Notes: generated by a model not told the origin, from the sequence alone. Shown: positions 34,584 through 46,877, counted from the stretch's first letter. The stretch: DNA of 64,000 nucleotides from Aegilops tauschii subsp. strangulata (GCF_002575655.3 NC_053039.3:221545622-221609621); one strand, 5' to 3'. Program-made: numbers and translations.

Positions 34584-36211
34584 ATGTCGACCACAGGAAT
34601 GAAGACTGTGTCATGTCCCATCTTTGACGGTCACAAGTATCCCAAGTGGAAGGCCATGATGAAGAAGCGCCTCATGGCGATGAACAACGAGCCGTGGACC
34701 GTCACTGAGATTGGTCTAACCGATCTGTGCAAGATGGCAGAGCTGATGACATTCGCAACTACACTATGCTCAATCTCACGGCAAAGGACGTCATCTGCTC
34801 CTGTCTGTCTCAAAATCAGTTCAGGAACATCATGCATCTCGATCATGCGAATCTTATCTGGGACCGTCTCTCTGAGGTCTATGAAGGTCATCGAACTCGT
34901 CATGATACTTGGTTTGAGGATTTCAAGGAATCTCTCAAAGCGATGACATTTGAACCAGAATCATCATCCTCTTCATCGTGCCTTATGGCAAAAAGTGCCG
35001 AGGTAACTAAATGCTACCTATCCAAGTCTAGTGATGATGAATCTGGTGATGAATTTGGACCCAGTTATGTCAAACTTGCTTCCCTTGCCACTAAACAACA
35101 AAGAGCTCTGGAAAAATTTCAATACATGCTAAATAAGAGCAATGATATGTTGGGTGAAGAAATGGAACAGTCGAAAGCTTTGGCTGAGAGTCTTCAGAGA
35201 CTTCAGACTAGGTTTGACACCCTTCAAGGTCATCATAATACTCTGTTATCTGATCATGAGAAGCTTTCTTATGAATTTCTTCAAAGAAAGCAAGATCTTG
35301 AAAAGCTAAGAGTGAGTTATGAAGATCTTCAGAAGGAGCGCAATTCCTTACTTGCTCAACAAATCAGCGCTGCTCAGGAAGAATTTTTTACTCCATGTTT
35401 GAAGTGCATTGAACGTGAATCTGCTAATTCTTCACCTGAATGTTCAAATGCTTCTAATGTTACAAATTCTTCACCTACCTCTGCTATCACTAATTCCTCA
35501 TCTGAGGACATTGCTAGTATCAGTGATGATTCAGGGCTGAAGGAATTGTACATGACAGGCATGTACAAAAGCCTCAAAGGGCATCAGACTCTTTGTGATG
35601 TGCTTAAAAAGCAGATCCTCAACAGGAACCCTAGGAAAGAGGGTATTGCCTTTGAGAGGAAACTCAATGCTAATGGTACATATTGGAAGCCTGAGCAGTA
35701 CCCCAAAACCTCATGGGTTGCTACAAAGGGACCTCCAGTTGACCCATCTAATCTATCTGGCTTTACATGTGAATCTCCTCATTCTTCTGATGAGTCATTT
35801 GACTCCAACTATAAACTATTCAAAAATCATAATGGTGAAGTATTTGCTAGATATGTTGGCACTAACTGTAGGAACGGTTCCCCTATGAAGAAAATCTGGG
35901 TTCCCAAAAGGTGCCTTGAAAGTCTTCAGGTGAATGTCCTCATGACACCACCTGTGAAGAATAGGAACCCCAGATCAAATTCTTCATATGGATCCAAGTC
36001 CTCATACGGACCAAATTCCTCACGTGGATCAAATTCCTCAAAAGGATCAAAGTCCTCATATGAATATCATCATGCTAACAACTCTGTTTCGCAGGGAAGA
36101 GCTAAGGGCTATGAATATGAGCATTATTCTTCTAACCATTATGTTCATAAGTCCTCGAAGAATTTCTCTGCTTATTCATATGCCTATCCTAACTCCTCTT
36201 ATGAGAAATGA
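34584..36211 (+). pseudogene. Sirevirus gag, one frameshift
   Basis: The ATG at 34584 opens a Copia gag start (FDGHKYPKWKAMMKKRL, then the W residue of EPWTV). Near 34730 the frame shifts and continues in another frame to 36211 (NYTMLNLTAKDVI, IWDRLSEVYEGH). The middle is a long predicted coiled coil, rich in Gln/Leu/Glu (roughly 35090-35380). A Ser/Asn-rich region follows, and near the end a repeated NSS/KSSYG motif. I do not see a CCHC knuckle. Gag would form the virus-like particle. Sireviruses often have such long gag proteins. Confidence 0.85.
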
Positions 36212-36540
36212 AATGGGCTGGCTTCTATGCCACCTTTCTCGTATGGAGCTCGCAGAGTGATGAACTCTTTGCCACCCCTTCAGATGTGGGTGGTAAAGAA
36301 AAAGAACTAATCTCTTATGCAGGGTCAGGTCTCTAGACGTGTTTAAACGTCTGAAGAATTTGCTGGAGACCTGAAAAAGCCTGAAAGGACGCAGGCTAAT
36401 CATGAAGAAATGAACTTTCATTTCTCACGTGCTCTACTGTTTTATCTGTTCCATTGCTTGATGAAATTGATCTGATGAATTGATGTCATATTCTTCACTG
36501 ATGAAGTATATGAGTTCGTAATTTGCACTAATTCATCTGC

Positions 36541-39500
36541 AGGATGATCAACCCAAAGCCACTGAGTGGGTCCTCGATAGTGGATGTACGAATCACATGA
36601 CTGGTGACAAGAATCTATTGATGGATGCTCCCTTATATCCATCGCATCTGGAGCATATCATCTTCGCTGACAAAGGCAAAAGTCAGGTATTGGGTCTAGG
36701 TAAGGTTGCGATCTCAAAGGATCGACACATGGACAAAGTCATGCTTGTTGAGCCCTTAGGATACAACCTCATGTCTGTCTCAATGCTTTGTGATCTTGAT
36801 ATGGTTGTTGTCTTTGGCAAGTATCGTTGTGTTGTGATTATGGAAGCTGACCATTCCAAAGTCTTCGAAGGCTTTAGGAGAGGAGACTTGTATATTTTTG
36901 ATTTCTCTACAGGACCACAACCAGCCGTATGCCTACTTGCAAAAGCTTCAGAAGGCTGGCTATGGCATCGACGACTTGGTCATGCAGGCATGAGGAATTT
37001 GCACACGCTTGCGAAGAAGAAGCATGTCATTGGCATCAAGAATGTCAAATTCCTCAAGGATCACTTATGCGGAGATTGTGAAGCTGGAAAGATGACAAAG
37101 GCTAAGCATCCAGCGAAGACTATCATGACTACTACTCGACCGTTTGAATTGCTTCATATGGATCTCTTCGGTCCTAATCATTATTCTGCAATTTCAAATG
37201 AAGCATCTCAATATGGCCTTGTTATTGTTGATGGTTACTCTCGTTACACATGGGTACACATTGTTACTTACAAACATGAAGTGCAGGAAGTCTTCAAACG
37301 ATTTTCCTCGAGGGCTTCAACCAACTTTGGTGTGAAGATCAAGCACATCAGAAGTGAGAATTGAACTGAGTTCAAGAATTCTGGTCTTGATGACTATCTT
37401 GATGAACTTGGTATTACTCACGAGTTATCTGCTCCTTATACTCCTCAGCAGAATGGCGTCGTGGAGCGCAAGAACAGGACTCTTGCTGAGATGGCTCGCA
37501 CTATGCTTGATGAATACAAAACGCCTCGTCGTTTCTGGATTGATGCAATTGATACTGCGTGCCACATCATCAACAGAGTATATCTTCACAAATTCTTCAA
37601 GAAGACTGCCTATGAACTCCTCACTGACAAGAAACCCAATGTGAGTTATTTCAAAGTCTTCGGTGCTAAATGCTGGATTAGAGATCCTCATCACAACTCT
37701 AAATTTGCACCGAAAGCACATGAAGGTTTTATGCTTGGTTACGGAAAGGGCTCGCACACCTACAGAGTCTTCAACAACGTTCTTCACAAGGTTGTTGAAA
37801 CTGTAGATGTGCGGTTCGATGAAACTTATGGCTCACAAAGAGAGCACCTACCTTCTGTGATAGATGAACTAGCACCTGAGGAAACTATCAAGTTCAAGGC
37901 TACTGAGGATGTCATCCCTACCGAAGAATCTGCTGAAGAATTCATTCCAGACCGTGAAGAACGTTGAGCTGAGGCACCTGAAGAAAATGGTGCTGAAGAA
38001 AATGCTGATCAAATTCCTCGACGACAACCAACTCATCCTCGTGTTGCAAAAGAAGTGCAAATTGAGAAGATCATCGATGACATTGAAGCACCAGGTCCTC
38101 TCACACGCTCAAGAGCTTCACATTTATCTAACTTTTGTGGGCACTTTGATTTTGTCTCTAAAGAGCCCGCTAAGGTAGATGAAGCATTTCTGGAGCCTGA
38201 GTGGATTCAGGCCATGCAAGAAGAATTACATCAATTCGAGCTCAACAACGTCTGGGAACTGGTCAAACGTCCAGATCCTTGCAAGCACAATATCATTGGC
38301 ACAAAGTGGATCTACCGCAACAAGCAAGATGAAAATGGCCTTGTGGTGAGGAATAAGGCACGGTTTGTAGCTCAAGGCTACACACAGGTTGAAGGAATTG
38401 ATTTCGATGAAACTTTTGCACCTGTTGCTAGACTTGAGGCTATTCGCATATTACTTGCTTATGCTAACCATCATGATATCACCTTGTATCAAATGGATGT
38501 GAAAAGTGCATTCCTCAATGGTAAGCTTGAGGAAGAAGTATATGTTGCTCAACCCCAAGGTTTTGAAGATCCAAAGCATCCTGACAAAGTCTTCAGACTC
38601 AATAAGGCCCTCTATGGCCTCAAGCAGGCCCCTCGGGCATGGTATGATACTTTGTAGGAATTCCTCATGAAGAAAGGCTTCAAACCCGGTTCACTTGATC
38701 CTACTCTTTTCACTAAATCTTATGATGGTGAATTGTTTGTGTGCCAAATATATGTTGATGATATTATCTTTGGCTGTACTGACCAACGTTACATTGACGA
38801 ATTTGGTTATATGATGAGAGAGGAATATGAAATGTCTATGATGGGAGAATTAAAATTCTTCTTAGGTCTTCAAATTCATCAACAGCACAATGACATATTC
38901 ATATCTCACGAGAAATACCTCAAGGATGTACTGAGGAAATTCGGCATGCAAGATTGCAAAGGCGTCAAAATTCCTATGCCCACAAATGGCCATCTATGCA
39001 CTGATGAAAATGGTATTGACTTCGATCAAAAGGTATACTGCTCCATGATTGGTTCTTTATTGTACTTATGTGCATCTAGGCCAGATATTATTCTTAGTGT
39101 TTGCATGTGTGCCCGATTTCAAGCTACACCGAAGGAGTCACACCATAAGGCTGTGAAGCATATTCTTCGATATCTAGCTCACACACCAACACTTGGATTA
39201 TGGTACCCCAAGGGCTCGGCTTTTGATCTCATTGGATATTCTGACTCTGACTATGCTGGTGATTGTGTGGACCGCAAGTCAACATCTGGCACATGCCATT
39301 TCCTCAGACGATTTTTGGTCTGTTGGTCCTCGAAGAAACAGAACTGTGTATCACTGTCTACTGCTGAAGCTGAGTACATTGCTGCTGGTTCTTGCCGTGC
39401 TCAACTGCTGTGGATGAAGCAAAGTCTCAAGGACTACGGCGTCAACGTGAAGAATGTGCCTCTCTTCTGTGACAATGAGAGTGCCATCAAGATTGCTCAC

Positions 39501-39704
39501 AACCCAGTTCAGCACTCAAAGACAAAGCACATTCAGATTCGTCATCATTTTCTTCGTGATCATGTGTTGAAGGGCGACATTTCTATTGAGCATGTGAAGA
39601 CTGAAGAACAGCTAGCTGATATCTTCACAAAGCCCTTGGATGAGAAGAAATTTAGCAAGTTGCGGTGTGAGCTAAATATCCTAGAATCTTCGAATGTTCT
39701 TTGA
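36541..39704 (+). pseudogene. Sirevirus pol (PR-INT-RT-RNase H), three nonsense codons
   Basis: One frame runs through the whole gene. Protease: LDSGCTNHMTG at about 36570. GAG-pre-integrase zinc region: WHRRLGHAGMRN to CGDCEAGKMTK (36960-37100). Integrase: HMDLFGP (37156), then VVERKNRT carrying the catalytic Glu (about 37460). [14 protein letters not shown] to [23 protein letters not shown] and the active site YVDD (38751-38762). RNase H: YSDSDYAGD, STAEAEYIAA and the C-terminal HIQIRHHFLRDHV. Stops are TGA at 37362, TGA at 37965 and TAG at 38655. The middle Asp of the integrase triad reads Glu, directly before the first stop. The order PR-INT-RT-RH is that of Copia. Confidence 0.95.
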
Positions 39705-40319
39705 AAAGGACACTCATCCCAACACTTATGCAAAATTGATGAATTAGATGTGCAACACATGAAGAAATGTTTTTCTTCAATTAATGAAGAATAACACTCT
39801 AAGTGTGAAGAAATTAACGAAGAATTTGATTTTCAGAGCCCTACGACAATTGTACGCGGTGTCTGAAATCATCATTCTTATACGGTGGGTCACGCCACCA
39901 CCAAAAGTTGAAAATCTTCAATTTGAGTTTTTTCCTCAGTTTTGAAATTCCTCAGTTGTTCATGTGTTTCAACTTTGCAATGTCTTCACTGTTTCCGTCG
40001 TTTTTCTTCATTGACTATATATATATATGAGTTTATGTCCTCTACAGCATTCACTTATTGCTAATTCTTCAAGTTGCTATTTCTGCTAAGTGAATGTGAT
40101 CGGACCCTTCCCCCTCTATGCTAAACTCAACCCAATCTATTCACAAATTCTTCATGTGCGTTCTATTTGAAACTCATTCAAAATCTTCACTGTGTCCTTG
40201 TCAGCTGAAGAATTTGCGAACGCAACGTTAAAACTTATCCTATCCAAAATTTCCGTTTTGCCGCTCAAACCGTTCCGCTTCCCACGAAAGCACTTATCTA
40301 TTCACCCATGATCTCACAC
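39705..40319 (+). other. Spacer between Sirevirus pol and extra gene
   Basis: AT-rich sequence with many GAAGAA and TTCCTCA motifs, a short (TA)n run at 40015-40030 and no open frame of note. It reads as a promoter-proximal intergenic spacer inside the element. Confidence 0.5.
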
Positions 40320-40460
40320 GATCTCCACTTCTCAGTACGTGGGTGACACATGTCAAGCGAATGAGAAGGGTCAGGGGCACGTTCGTCCAATTTCTTCGGG
40401 CGAACAGTTTTTCAACGTGGCCATAAATACCCCTCCCCTTCCTCACTTCTCTTTTACTCC
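40320..40460 (+). promoter_or_regulatory. Candidate internal promoter of the Sirevirus extra gene
   Basis: CCATAAATACC (40421-40431) is a good TATA-type box. It is followed by a C/T-rich start region (CCCCTCCCCTTCCTCACTTC) and then AAACCCTAGCGCCGCCGC (40492-40509), an arrangement usual in leaders of plant nuclear genes. Upstream lies an imperfect palindrome GTTCGTCC...GGGCGAAC (40381-40407). The promoter is placed about 720 bases after the pol stop and about 600 before the ATG of the extra ORF. Function is inferred from sequence layout only. Confidence 0.5.
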
Positions 40461-41026
40461 GCTCGACCTCACTCCAGCTCGAGCTTCTCAAACCCTAGCG
40501 CCGCCGCTACTTCATCATCGCCGGTGAGGAAGAGCTTCACTGCCTCGACCTCGTCGCCGTCGTACTCGCGCCGGCTGCGGATTTCTTCACTCCGCCATCG
40601 CCGTAGCTGTCTTCCTCCGCCGAGTTAGAGCGTGGAAGATCTGCACTGACGAACTTCACATCTCCACTTCCCAGTTCGTCATGTTCTTCGTCCAGGGTAA
40701 TGAAAAGTTACTTTTACTGCCCTCTTTGATTCAACTGATTTCTACAAAATCTTCAAAGGTGTTTTTCTTCAAATCCTCATACACTAAACACCTCACATGT
40801 CATCTGTTCTTGATTCGTTTCTCTAAGCAACAATTTTTCTTCAAGATTCCTCAGTTGTGTGGATCTTCGATCTATACAACTCTGGAACCTAAGACAAAAA
40901 CGCTTAGTGAAATTCTTCAAGACTTATCTAGTCAAAATCCTCAAACTTGTTCTTTTTACAAAACCTTCTGAGAACGCATATGACCTCTCCAAATTCCTCG
41001 CAACTATACTCTGTTCACAGGTACTC
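40461..41026 (+). other. Leader exon and 5' intron of the extra gene (predicted)
   Basis: After a GC-rich leader (40490-40695) there is a donor-like G|GTAATG at 40697 and, after about 320 bases of T-rich sequence, an acceptor-like TGTTCACAG at 41020. The first in-frame ATG (41027) lies seven bases later. A T-rich interval bordered by GT and AG immediately before the start codon is typical of plant 5'-UTR introns. Splicing is a prediction. Confidence 0.4.
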
Positions 41027-44000
41027 ATGTCCGCTGCTGAATCACTAGGTTCTCATCAACTTAACTCATTTGCAGCATTCCTTGAAGAAAAGTTGCATAC
41101 ATCTTCAGAGAATTCCATCATTCAAATTCCTCATCTGAAGAAAATGGCTGATGAAAAGAAGCCACAGAAAGGAGGAAAGAGGCCTGAAATCAATACTGCT
41201 TTTGAGATCCCCGATGACATATACAAAGATTATTGCACTCCTGATGAGGCCAAGTTTGGAAAAGAGGACAAAAATCAGCGCAAGGTGCGCATACAGAGGA
41301 TAGAAAGGAGATGGGCAAGAGAGTGGAGGGAGTACAAGTATGTAACTCCCAAGTACATGAAGAAATTCGCACTCAATCCTCCATGCCCAGGACCTCCATT
41401 GGCACCTGGCTAAGAAGCAGATCCCACTAGCCTCAAGCACGGTGAGGATTATCCTAATGAATGAGCCAAGCGCCAGGCCAAGTTGGACAGACAAGCAAGA
41501 GAAGCAGTGAGGAAATTCAATGAGGACTCTGCTGCTGCTGCCTCTGCTGAGGCCTCTGCTGTCAAGCTGAAGAAGGCCATGGCAAAGAAGCCTGCGCATA
41601 AGCCAAGTGCTTCACCTTCAATGCCCTCACGGCCAAGTTCCTCAGCAATGCCCTCACGGCCAGATTCCTCAAAGCCCTCACGGCCAACTCCTCAAACTGC
41701 TCCTGCTCCTCCAAAGTCCTCAGCTCCTCCGCCAAAGTCTTTGGCTGCTCCGACCAAATCCTCAGCACCTGTGCATCTCGCCACGTGCCAAAGGACTACA
41801 GGCATATCTATTGCCTCAGGAGCCTCTGCAAGTTCCTCGGCTGCACCGAGTTCCTCAACTGGCCCCTCTCTGCTGAAGAAGAAAACAACTGCTGGACGAG
41901 GTCCTCGACCAAGTCCTCACAAGAAGCAGGTTGCTTTCCAAGTGCCCTCTGATGATGCTGAGGCTGATGATGAAGAACTTGCTGAAATCATCAGAGACAG
42001 ACAAGTCAATGCCGCTAGTGCCAAGGGAAGCAATGTGCCACTGCTTTTGGATCCGAAGCTGATCCTAGACTTCATCGATCTCTGGCACAAGGATCCCAAC
42101 ACACCTTTGCCTGAGATGAACCTCACACTAGGTCAACGTCATGTTTTGACTACCTTCATTGAAGAAGAGAAATGGAAATTTGAGAAGGCAAGGCAGCTGA
42201 AGAAAGCTCAGTATAGGAAGGAGCGCTTCCTGAAGAAAAACGTTGTCTCTATGAGAACTGAAGATCTAGTGAAGATCCGGGTTGAAATCAAAGGCCTCAG
42301 TGATGACTTCAATGCTTACTATGCCGATTGGCAAGGAGCCAAGGTCAGGTTTGTAAAACTGACTGAGAAATTCACTTCAAAGGTTGCAGCTTCATCGCAA
42401 CCAGAAATTCCTCAAGCCGAAGCATCTGCTCAACCAACCGAAGAGCACGCCAGCACCGCTGATGAAAATCAGGCTGCTGAAGAAAATGTGAGTTCCAGGG
42501 CTGATGACTGCATACCAGCTGCTGAAGAAATTGCCAGGGCATCCACTAGTGGTGCGCCTGAAGAAAATGAAGAAGTCAGGGCAACTGCATCAGTTGTGCC
42601 TGACGAAAATGCACCAAATTCCTCTGCTCCTCCTGCACCTACCCCAACTCCTATCCTTCCATCTGCATCAGATGTGAATAAGACCAAGGCTGCAGAATGC
42701 CATCAAAGGAAATCGTCCCTTTCGATGAAGAATGTGTGATCCCTAGCGGATCTGATGAAGACATTCCCTCTGCTGCTTCCTTAGAGCAGATGGATGAAGA
42801 AATTGAAGTGGATGCAATCCCTTCAACTCCAATTTTCTCCTTGCCCATGCCTCAGTTCACAGCTGAAGAGGTCGGCGTTGAGGAATTGGATGAACAAAAT
42901 TCTGACGTGGACATTGGGAGTACTACTCCATTGATGAATGATGACTTTTGGGAAAGTCAGCATCCCAACCCTCCTCTGTTCATGCCATTGCAACAAATCC
43001 CTCAGTCCCCTGCACAAACTGTTCAAATGGGCTCTGAAGAAAATCAACCCACTGCATCTGTTCATGAAGAAAGTCCAGCCACTAGTGCTGAAGAAACTGC
43101 TGCTCCTGAATCATTGAAGACGCAGACTACCACTGAAGAGGAACCACAAATTCCTCAGCCTGAAGAACCCGAGATTGCGATTCATGAGGTTGTGATGCAA
43201 CTAACTGATACTCCTCAACCCAAGCCAAAGGATCCATTCTCAAGGAAGCAAAAATTCAAAACTAATGATTTCTTCGGCGAGCACGTATTCTTCACTGATT
43301 ACAACCCCTATGACTCTGCTCGCATTAGGAAGAGGCGTTTCTGAAATGCCAGCCAGGCAAATTTTTATTCCTCAGTGTTGTTCAACAAAGACAAAGTCTT
43401 CGATCATGAGCACATTCCTCATGTGGACATGGAATCTCTGCCATGCTTCGTGCCAGTCCTCAGTGTTCTTCACGACGCTGTACTGTTAAACTTTTGCATT
43501 GATATATGTGATTGGAATGAAGAACTCATTCTTCAATTTTATGCAATGCTGCACATCACCGGAGACTCTAAAGATGTGAATTCATGGGTGCTGGACTGGA
43601 TGACTGAAAACACTCACTACAAGGCACCAGCTACTTAATTGCTTCGTGCTTTACCTCTCAGTCCTCCCCTTGAAGCTGCTCGTTGCATGTACCAAGAGCC
43701 TGAGCTTACAGACCACTATATGCAAGTGTTGATGAAGCCATTGAAGCCAGGTCAGGCCCCAAGAACAAAATTCCTCATGAAGGGATTACTATATGTTCCT
43801 AGGACTGTCTATTGCATTCTGACGAAGACAATGAGTCCTATCAAGGGCCACGACTCGAATGAAGAAGAAGTCGTTGGCATCATGAAGAATCTGCTTTTCA
43901 ATAACATGCATGGCGTTCCCGTCAATTTCCATGATTTCTTCATGAGGACTCTGGCCAATGTCGCAATGTCACCATTTGAGTTGAAGCCTTACACTCCGTG

Positions 44001-44691
44001 GATTATGAGATTCATCAGAACAAGGTCTTCACTCAACTACAAGGCTGATTTTCAGAATCACCTCAGCTACTTGCCCCCGATTGAAGTCCTCAAGCGGACC
44101 TATTCCTCAGCTGATGACAAGGGCAAGGCTACTGCTGTTATAGATGAAGGCATTCATCCATTGGATGGTCAATTTCGCAAGGCTGCATCCTACTCCACCA
44201 ATGACGACTCTGCCACTCATGACTCTGCCGCCAATGCAACCAAGCCAAATCCTCAAGGCACAGCTCCCAGGGTGATGACTGATCGTGAGCTTCTCCTCAA
44301 TCTTCACCAGAAGGTTGATCGCAATCACAAATGGGTCAAGCGTCAGTTTGGTTCAATTCTTCACAACATGACTGCTACCCACAATGCAGTGAAGAAAAAC
44401 CATTACTACCTTCATGAAACCTTCAACCGTACCTGGGTTGTTCTGTCTCACATTTATAGCGAAGAAGATCTGAAGAAAATGGGTCTCAAGGAAGACTTTG
44501 ACTGGTCTGCTCCTCCACGAAGAAGTACAAGAAGGTCAAGGTTCCTTCCTTGGTGGCCAGCTCCTATTCTTCATCGTGCGACACTGACGAGCATGAAGAC
44601 TTGGACGACACTGCGGCAGGCCCAACATCAACAAACGACCCCAACAACGCTGGCGCTCCTCCATCAACATGATATTCTTCAGGGGCGTTAG
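41027..44691 (+). pseudogene. Sirevirus extra ORF downstream of pol
   Basis: From ATG 41027 the frame gives MSAAESLGSHQ, then MADEKKPQKGGKRPE and a basic region (RIQRIERRWAREWREYK). After stops at 41411 and about 41463 the same frame continues to 42739: a Pro/Ser/Lys-rich part with repeated SSA/MPSRP/PPKS motifs and then a Lys/Glu-rich helical part. One frameshift moves to 42697-44691. That frame has an acidic low-complexity part, then a globular part (FFGEHVFFTDYNPYD, LPCFVPVLSVLHDA, FYAMLHITGDS) with stops at 43342 and 43636. Reconnected it would exceed 1100 residues. It occupies the place of the env-like ORF of SIRE elements, but I see no signal peptide or membrane segment. Function unknown. 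Confidence 0.7.
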
Positions 44692-45191
44692 TCCTCATTT
44701 TCAACCCTTTTGGTCATTCGATGACAAAGGGGGAGAAATTTGAGTTAGTCTTCAAGCGGGTCTACCTATATGGGCGTTTTTTGCTAAGTTACAACTCTCG
44801 TTCTTCTGATGACTTTGCTGGATCGAGTTGTAAACTTAAACTGTATGGTGGCCTGATACTTTTGCTGTGATTTTCTGCATGCTTATTCCTCGCTAATGTT
44901 AATGCACGCATGCTGAATTACATCAGTCACCATATTTCATCATGCATTTCAAATTCTTCATATCATATGTCAAATGCGTGTTTGAATTACAAGATATAGG
45001 GGGAGATCTCCATGATTCTACTCTTCAAGTGTGCATTGCTTCAAAAGCAAATTCCTCACTATGCACATCTTCAGGGGGATTTCTTCTATATCTTGCAATC
45101 AAATTCCTCAATTTCAGTATTTACACTTCATATGTTTATCCCCGTTGAGAACTTAACCTATATTGTCATCAATCACCAAAAAGGGGGAGAT
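44692..45191 (+). promoter_or_regulatory. Sirevirus 3' untranslated region with repeated polypurine tracts
   Basis: Four G-rich tracts are spaced over 460 bases: AAAGGGGGAGAAA (about 44727), TAGGGGGAGATC (about 44998), CAGGGGGATTT (about 45074) and AAAAAGGGGGAGAT (45177-45190). The last abuts the 3' LTR and should be the working polypurine tract. Multiple tracts are a known feature of Sireviruses. Confidence 0.75.
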
Positions 45192-46092
45192 TGTAAGTGC
45201 ATCTAGTGCCCCTTAGTGATTTTGGTGTATTGAAGACTTATAGGTTAAGAGACTAATGAGTTTATGAGTGTACACAGGTCTATAAGTCTATGAGGAGTTT
45301 GATATTTACAGAGAAAGCGACCCCTAAAAATGAAGTTCTTCGACTGAAGACTTTGGATTTCTGAAGACTTTTTGAAGACTTTGAAAGTGAAGAAATTGGT
45401 GTGACCTTGAAGACTTGGTATTCATTCGAGGAACATGAAGCGTGAAGACTTTTGTTTTTGTAGTTTCATTTTCTCTTTCTTGAGTCATAGGAAACACCGT
45501 ACTATTAAAGGGGGTCGAGGAAATACTAAGGAAAAATTTCCATGTGATGCTCAACTCAAAATCCTACACCTACCAATCCCTTCGAGTGAAGCCATTGGAA
45601 ATCTCATACAGTTCAGTCATATTCTTCAGTGACAGAGACGAAGTTCTTCTGGTCTCTGAGGAATTTGTTCTGACTAAGGAGTTAGGAATTCGCCAGTGCG
45701 GATTGCCTACACAATGAGGAACATGATAGCCCTGAGGAATTTGAGCCTCAAATTTCTGACCGTTGATGTGCTATGCGTGAGCTGTCCCAAAATATCTTAT
45801 CCACCTAACGGTCATATCATTGAAGGGCATTTATGTCTTATCATGTCGGGCTGCTCCCTAGGCTATAAATAGCCGCCCCCTACAACCACTAGCTGGTTGG
45901 CTGCTCCGAGAGAAACTGACACTTGTCATTTGAGAGCATCCCATCCTCCGAGGACTTTGAGCGAAAATCATCGAGTGAGGAAAACCCAAACCCAAACACC
46001 TACAAACCCAAAGTGATTGAGCATCACTGAAGAGATTGATCCTGCGTGCATCCAACGCTTGTTACCTTTGAAGACTGTGCTTCTTCCAGACG
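45192..46092 (+). mobile_element. Sirevirus 3' LTR, truncated
   Basis: Collinear with 33010-33910 (start TGTAAGTGCATC, TATA at 45864). It breaks off at CTTCCAGACG, about 600 bases short of the expected end, and joins MULE transposase sequence directly. The lost segment includes the LTR terminus and the right target duplication. Confidence 0.9.
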
Positions 46093-46602
46093 CTTCACCA
46101 TTCCATGATGTGCATCCAAGTACTCCTTCACCTAAGGATTGTGAGCATCCAACACTCTCAAATGGTCCTCATGCTTCCTCAAGTTGCATGTGTATGATGC
46201 TGGCCATAGGTTCTCATCATAAACTTTACCTTTGAATTTATTTTTAAAATTATGCGCTAGGTGTCGCATACATTCCCTATGCTCCGCTCCAGGGAATACA
46301 ATTCCTACCGCAGTCTCTAAACCCTTGCAAGCATCCGAGTGTATAGCTAAACCTGGGGGTGTACCTATAATGTTGCGCAACTGCTGCAGAAACCAGACCC
46401 AACTTTCCTCGGACTCTACCTCCAACACACCAAATGCAACTGGGAATAGCCAGTTGTGTCCATCAACTGCAGAAGCTGTTACTAGCTGTTCTCTCCATCT
46501 TCCATTCAAAGAAGTTGCATCAACAGCCATATTGGGCCTACAACCATCCAGAAACCCCTGCCAGCAAGCCTTGAAACAAACAAAAGCCCTCCTGAAGCAC
46601 TC
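46093..46602 (-). pseudogene. MULE (MuDR-like) transposase fragment
   Basis: The minus strand from 46602 reads CFRRAFVCFKACWQGFLDG, then the conserved MAVDATSLNGRWREQL with the first catalytic Asp, NWLFPVAFGVLEVESEESWVWF, then HSDACKGLETAV with the second Asp, and EHRECMRHLAHNF carrying the CxxH pair. These are in order the hallmarks of the MULE/MuDR DDE domain. After DAHNP a TAG interrupts the frame, which then continues (VKEYLDAHHG) to the Sirevirus border. The N-terminal part is cut off by an LTR fragment at 46603. Expected function was transposition of a Mutator-like element; now dead. Confidence 0.9.
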
Positions 46603-46877
46603 TGATACGTCTCCAACGTATCTATAATTTTTGCTTGTTCCATGCTGTTATATTATCAATCTTGGATGTTTTATAACCATTTTATAGTCATTTTATATCA
46701 TTTTTTGGTACTGACCTATTGACACAGTGCCAAGTGCTAGTTGTTGTTTTCTGCATGTTTTTTACATCGCAGGAAATCAATATCAGACGGAGTCCAAACG
46801 CAACGAAACTTTACGGAGATTTTTTTGGACTAGAAGGGACGTAATGGGCCCTAGCTGTGCCTGGGGGTGCCCTGAGG
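46603..46877 (+). mobile_element. Athila-like LTR fragment a
   Basis: It begins TGATACGTCTCCAACGTATC exactly as the solo LTR at 26236 does and follows it to about ...GGGGTGCCCTGAGG, then stops. It interrupts the MULE transposase. Its right edge is one border of the proposed inversion. Confidence 0.8.
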
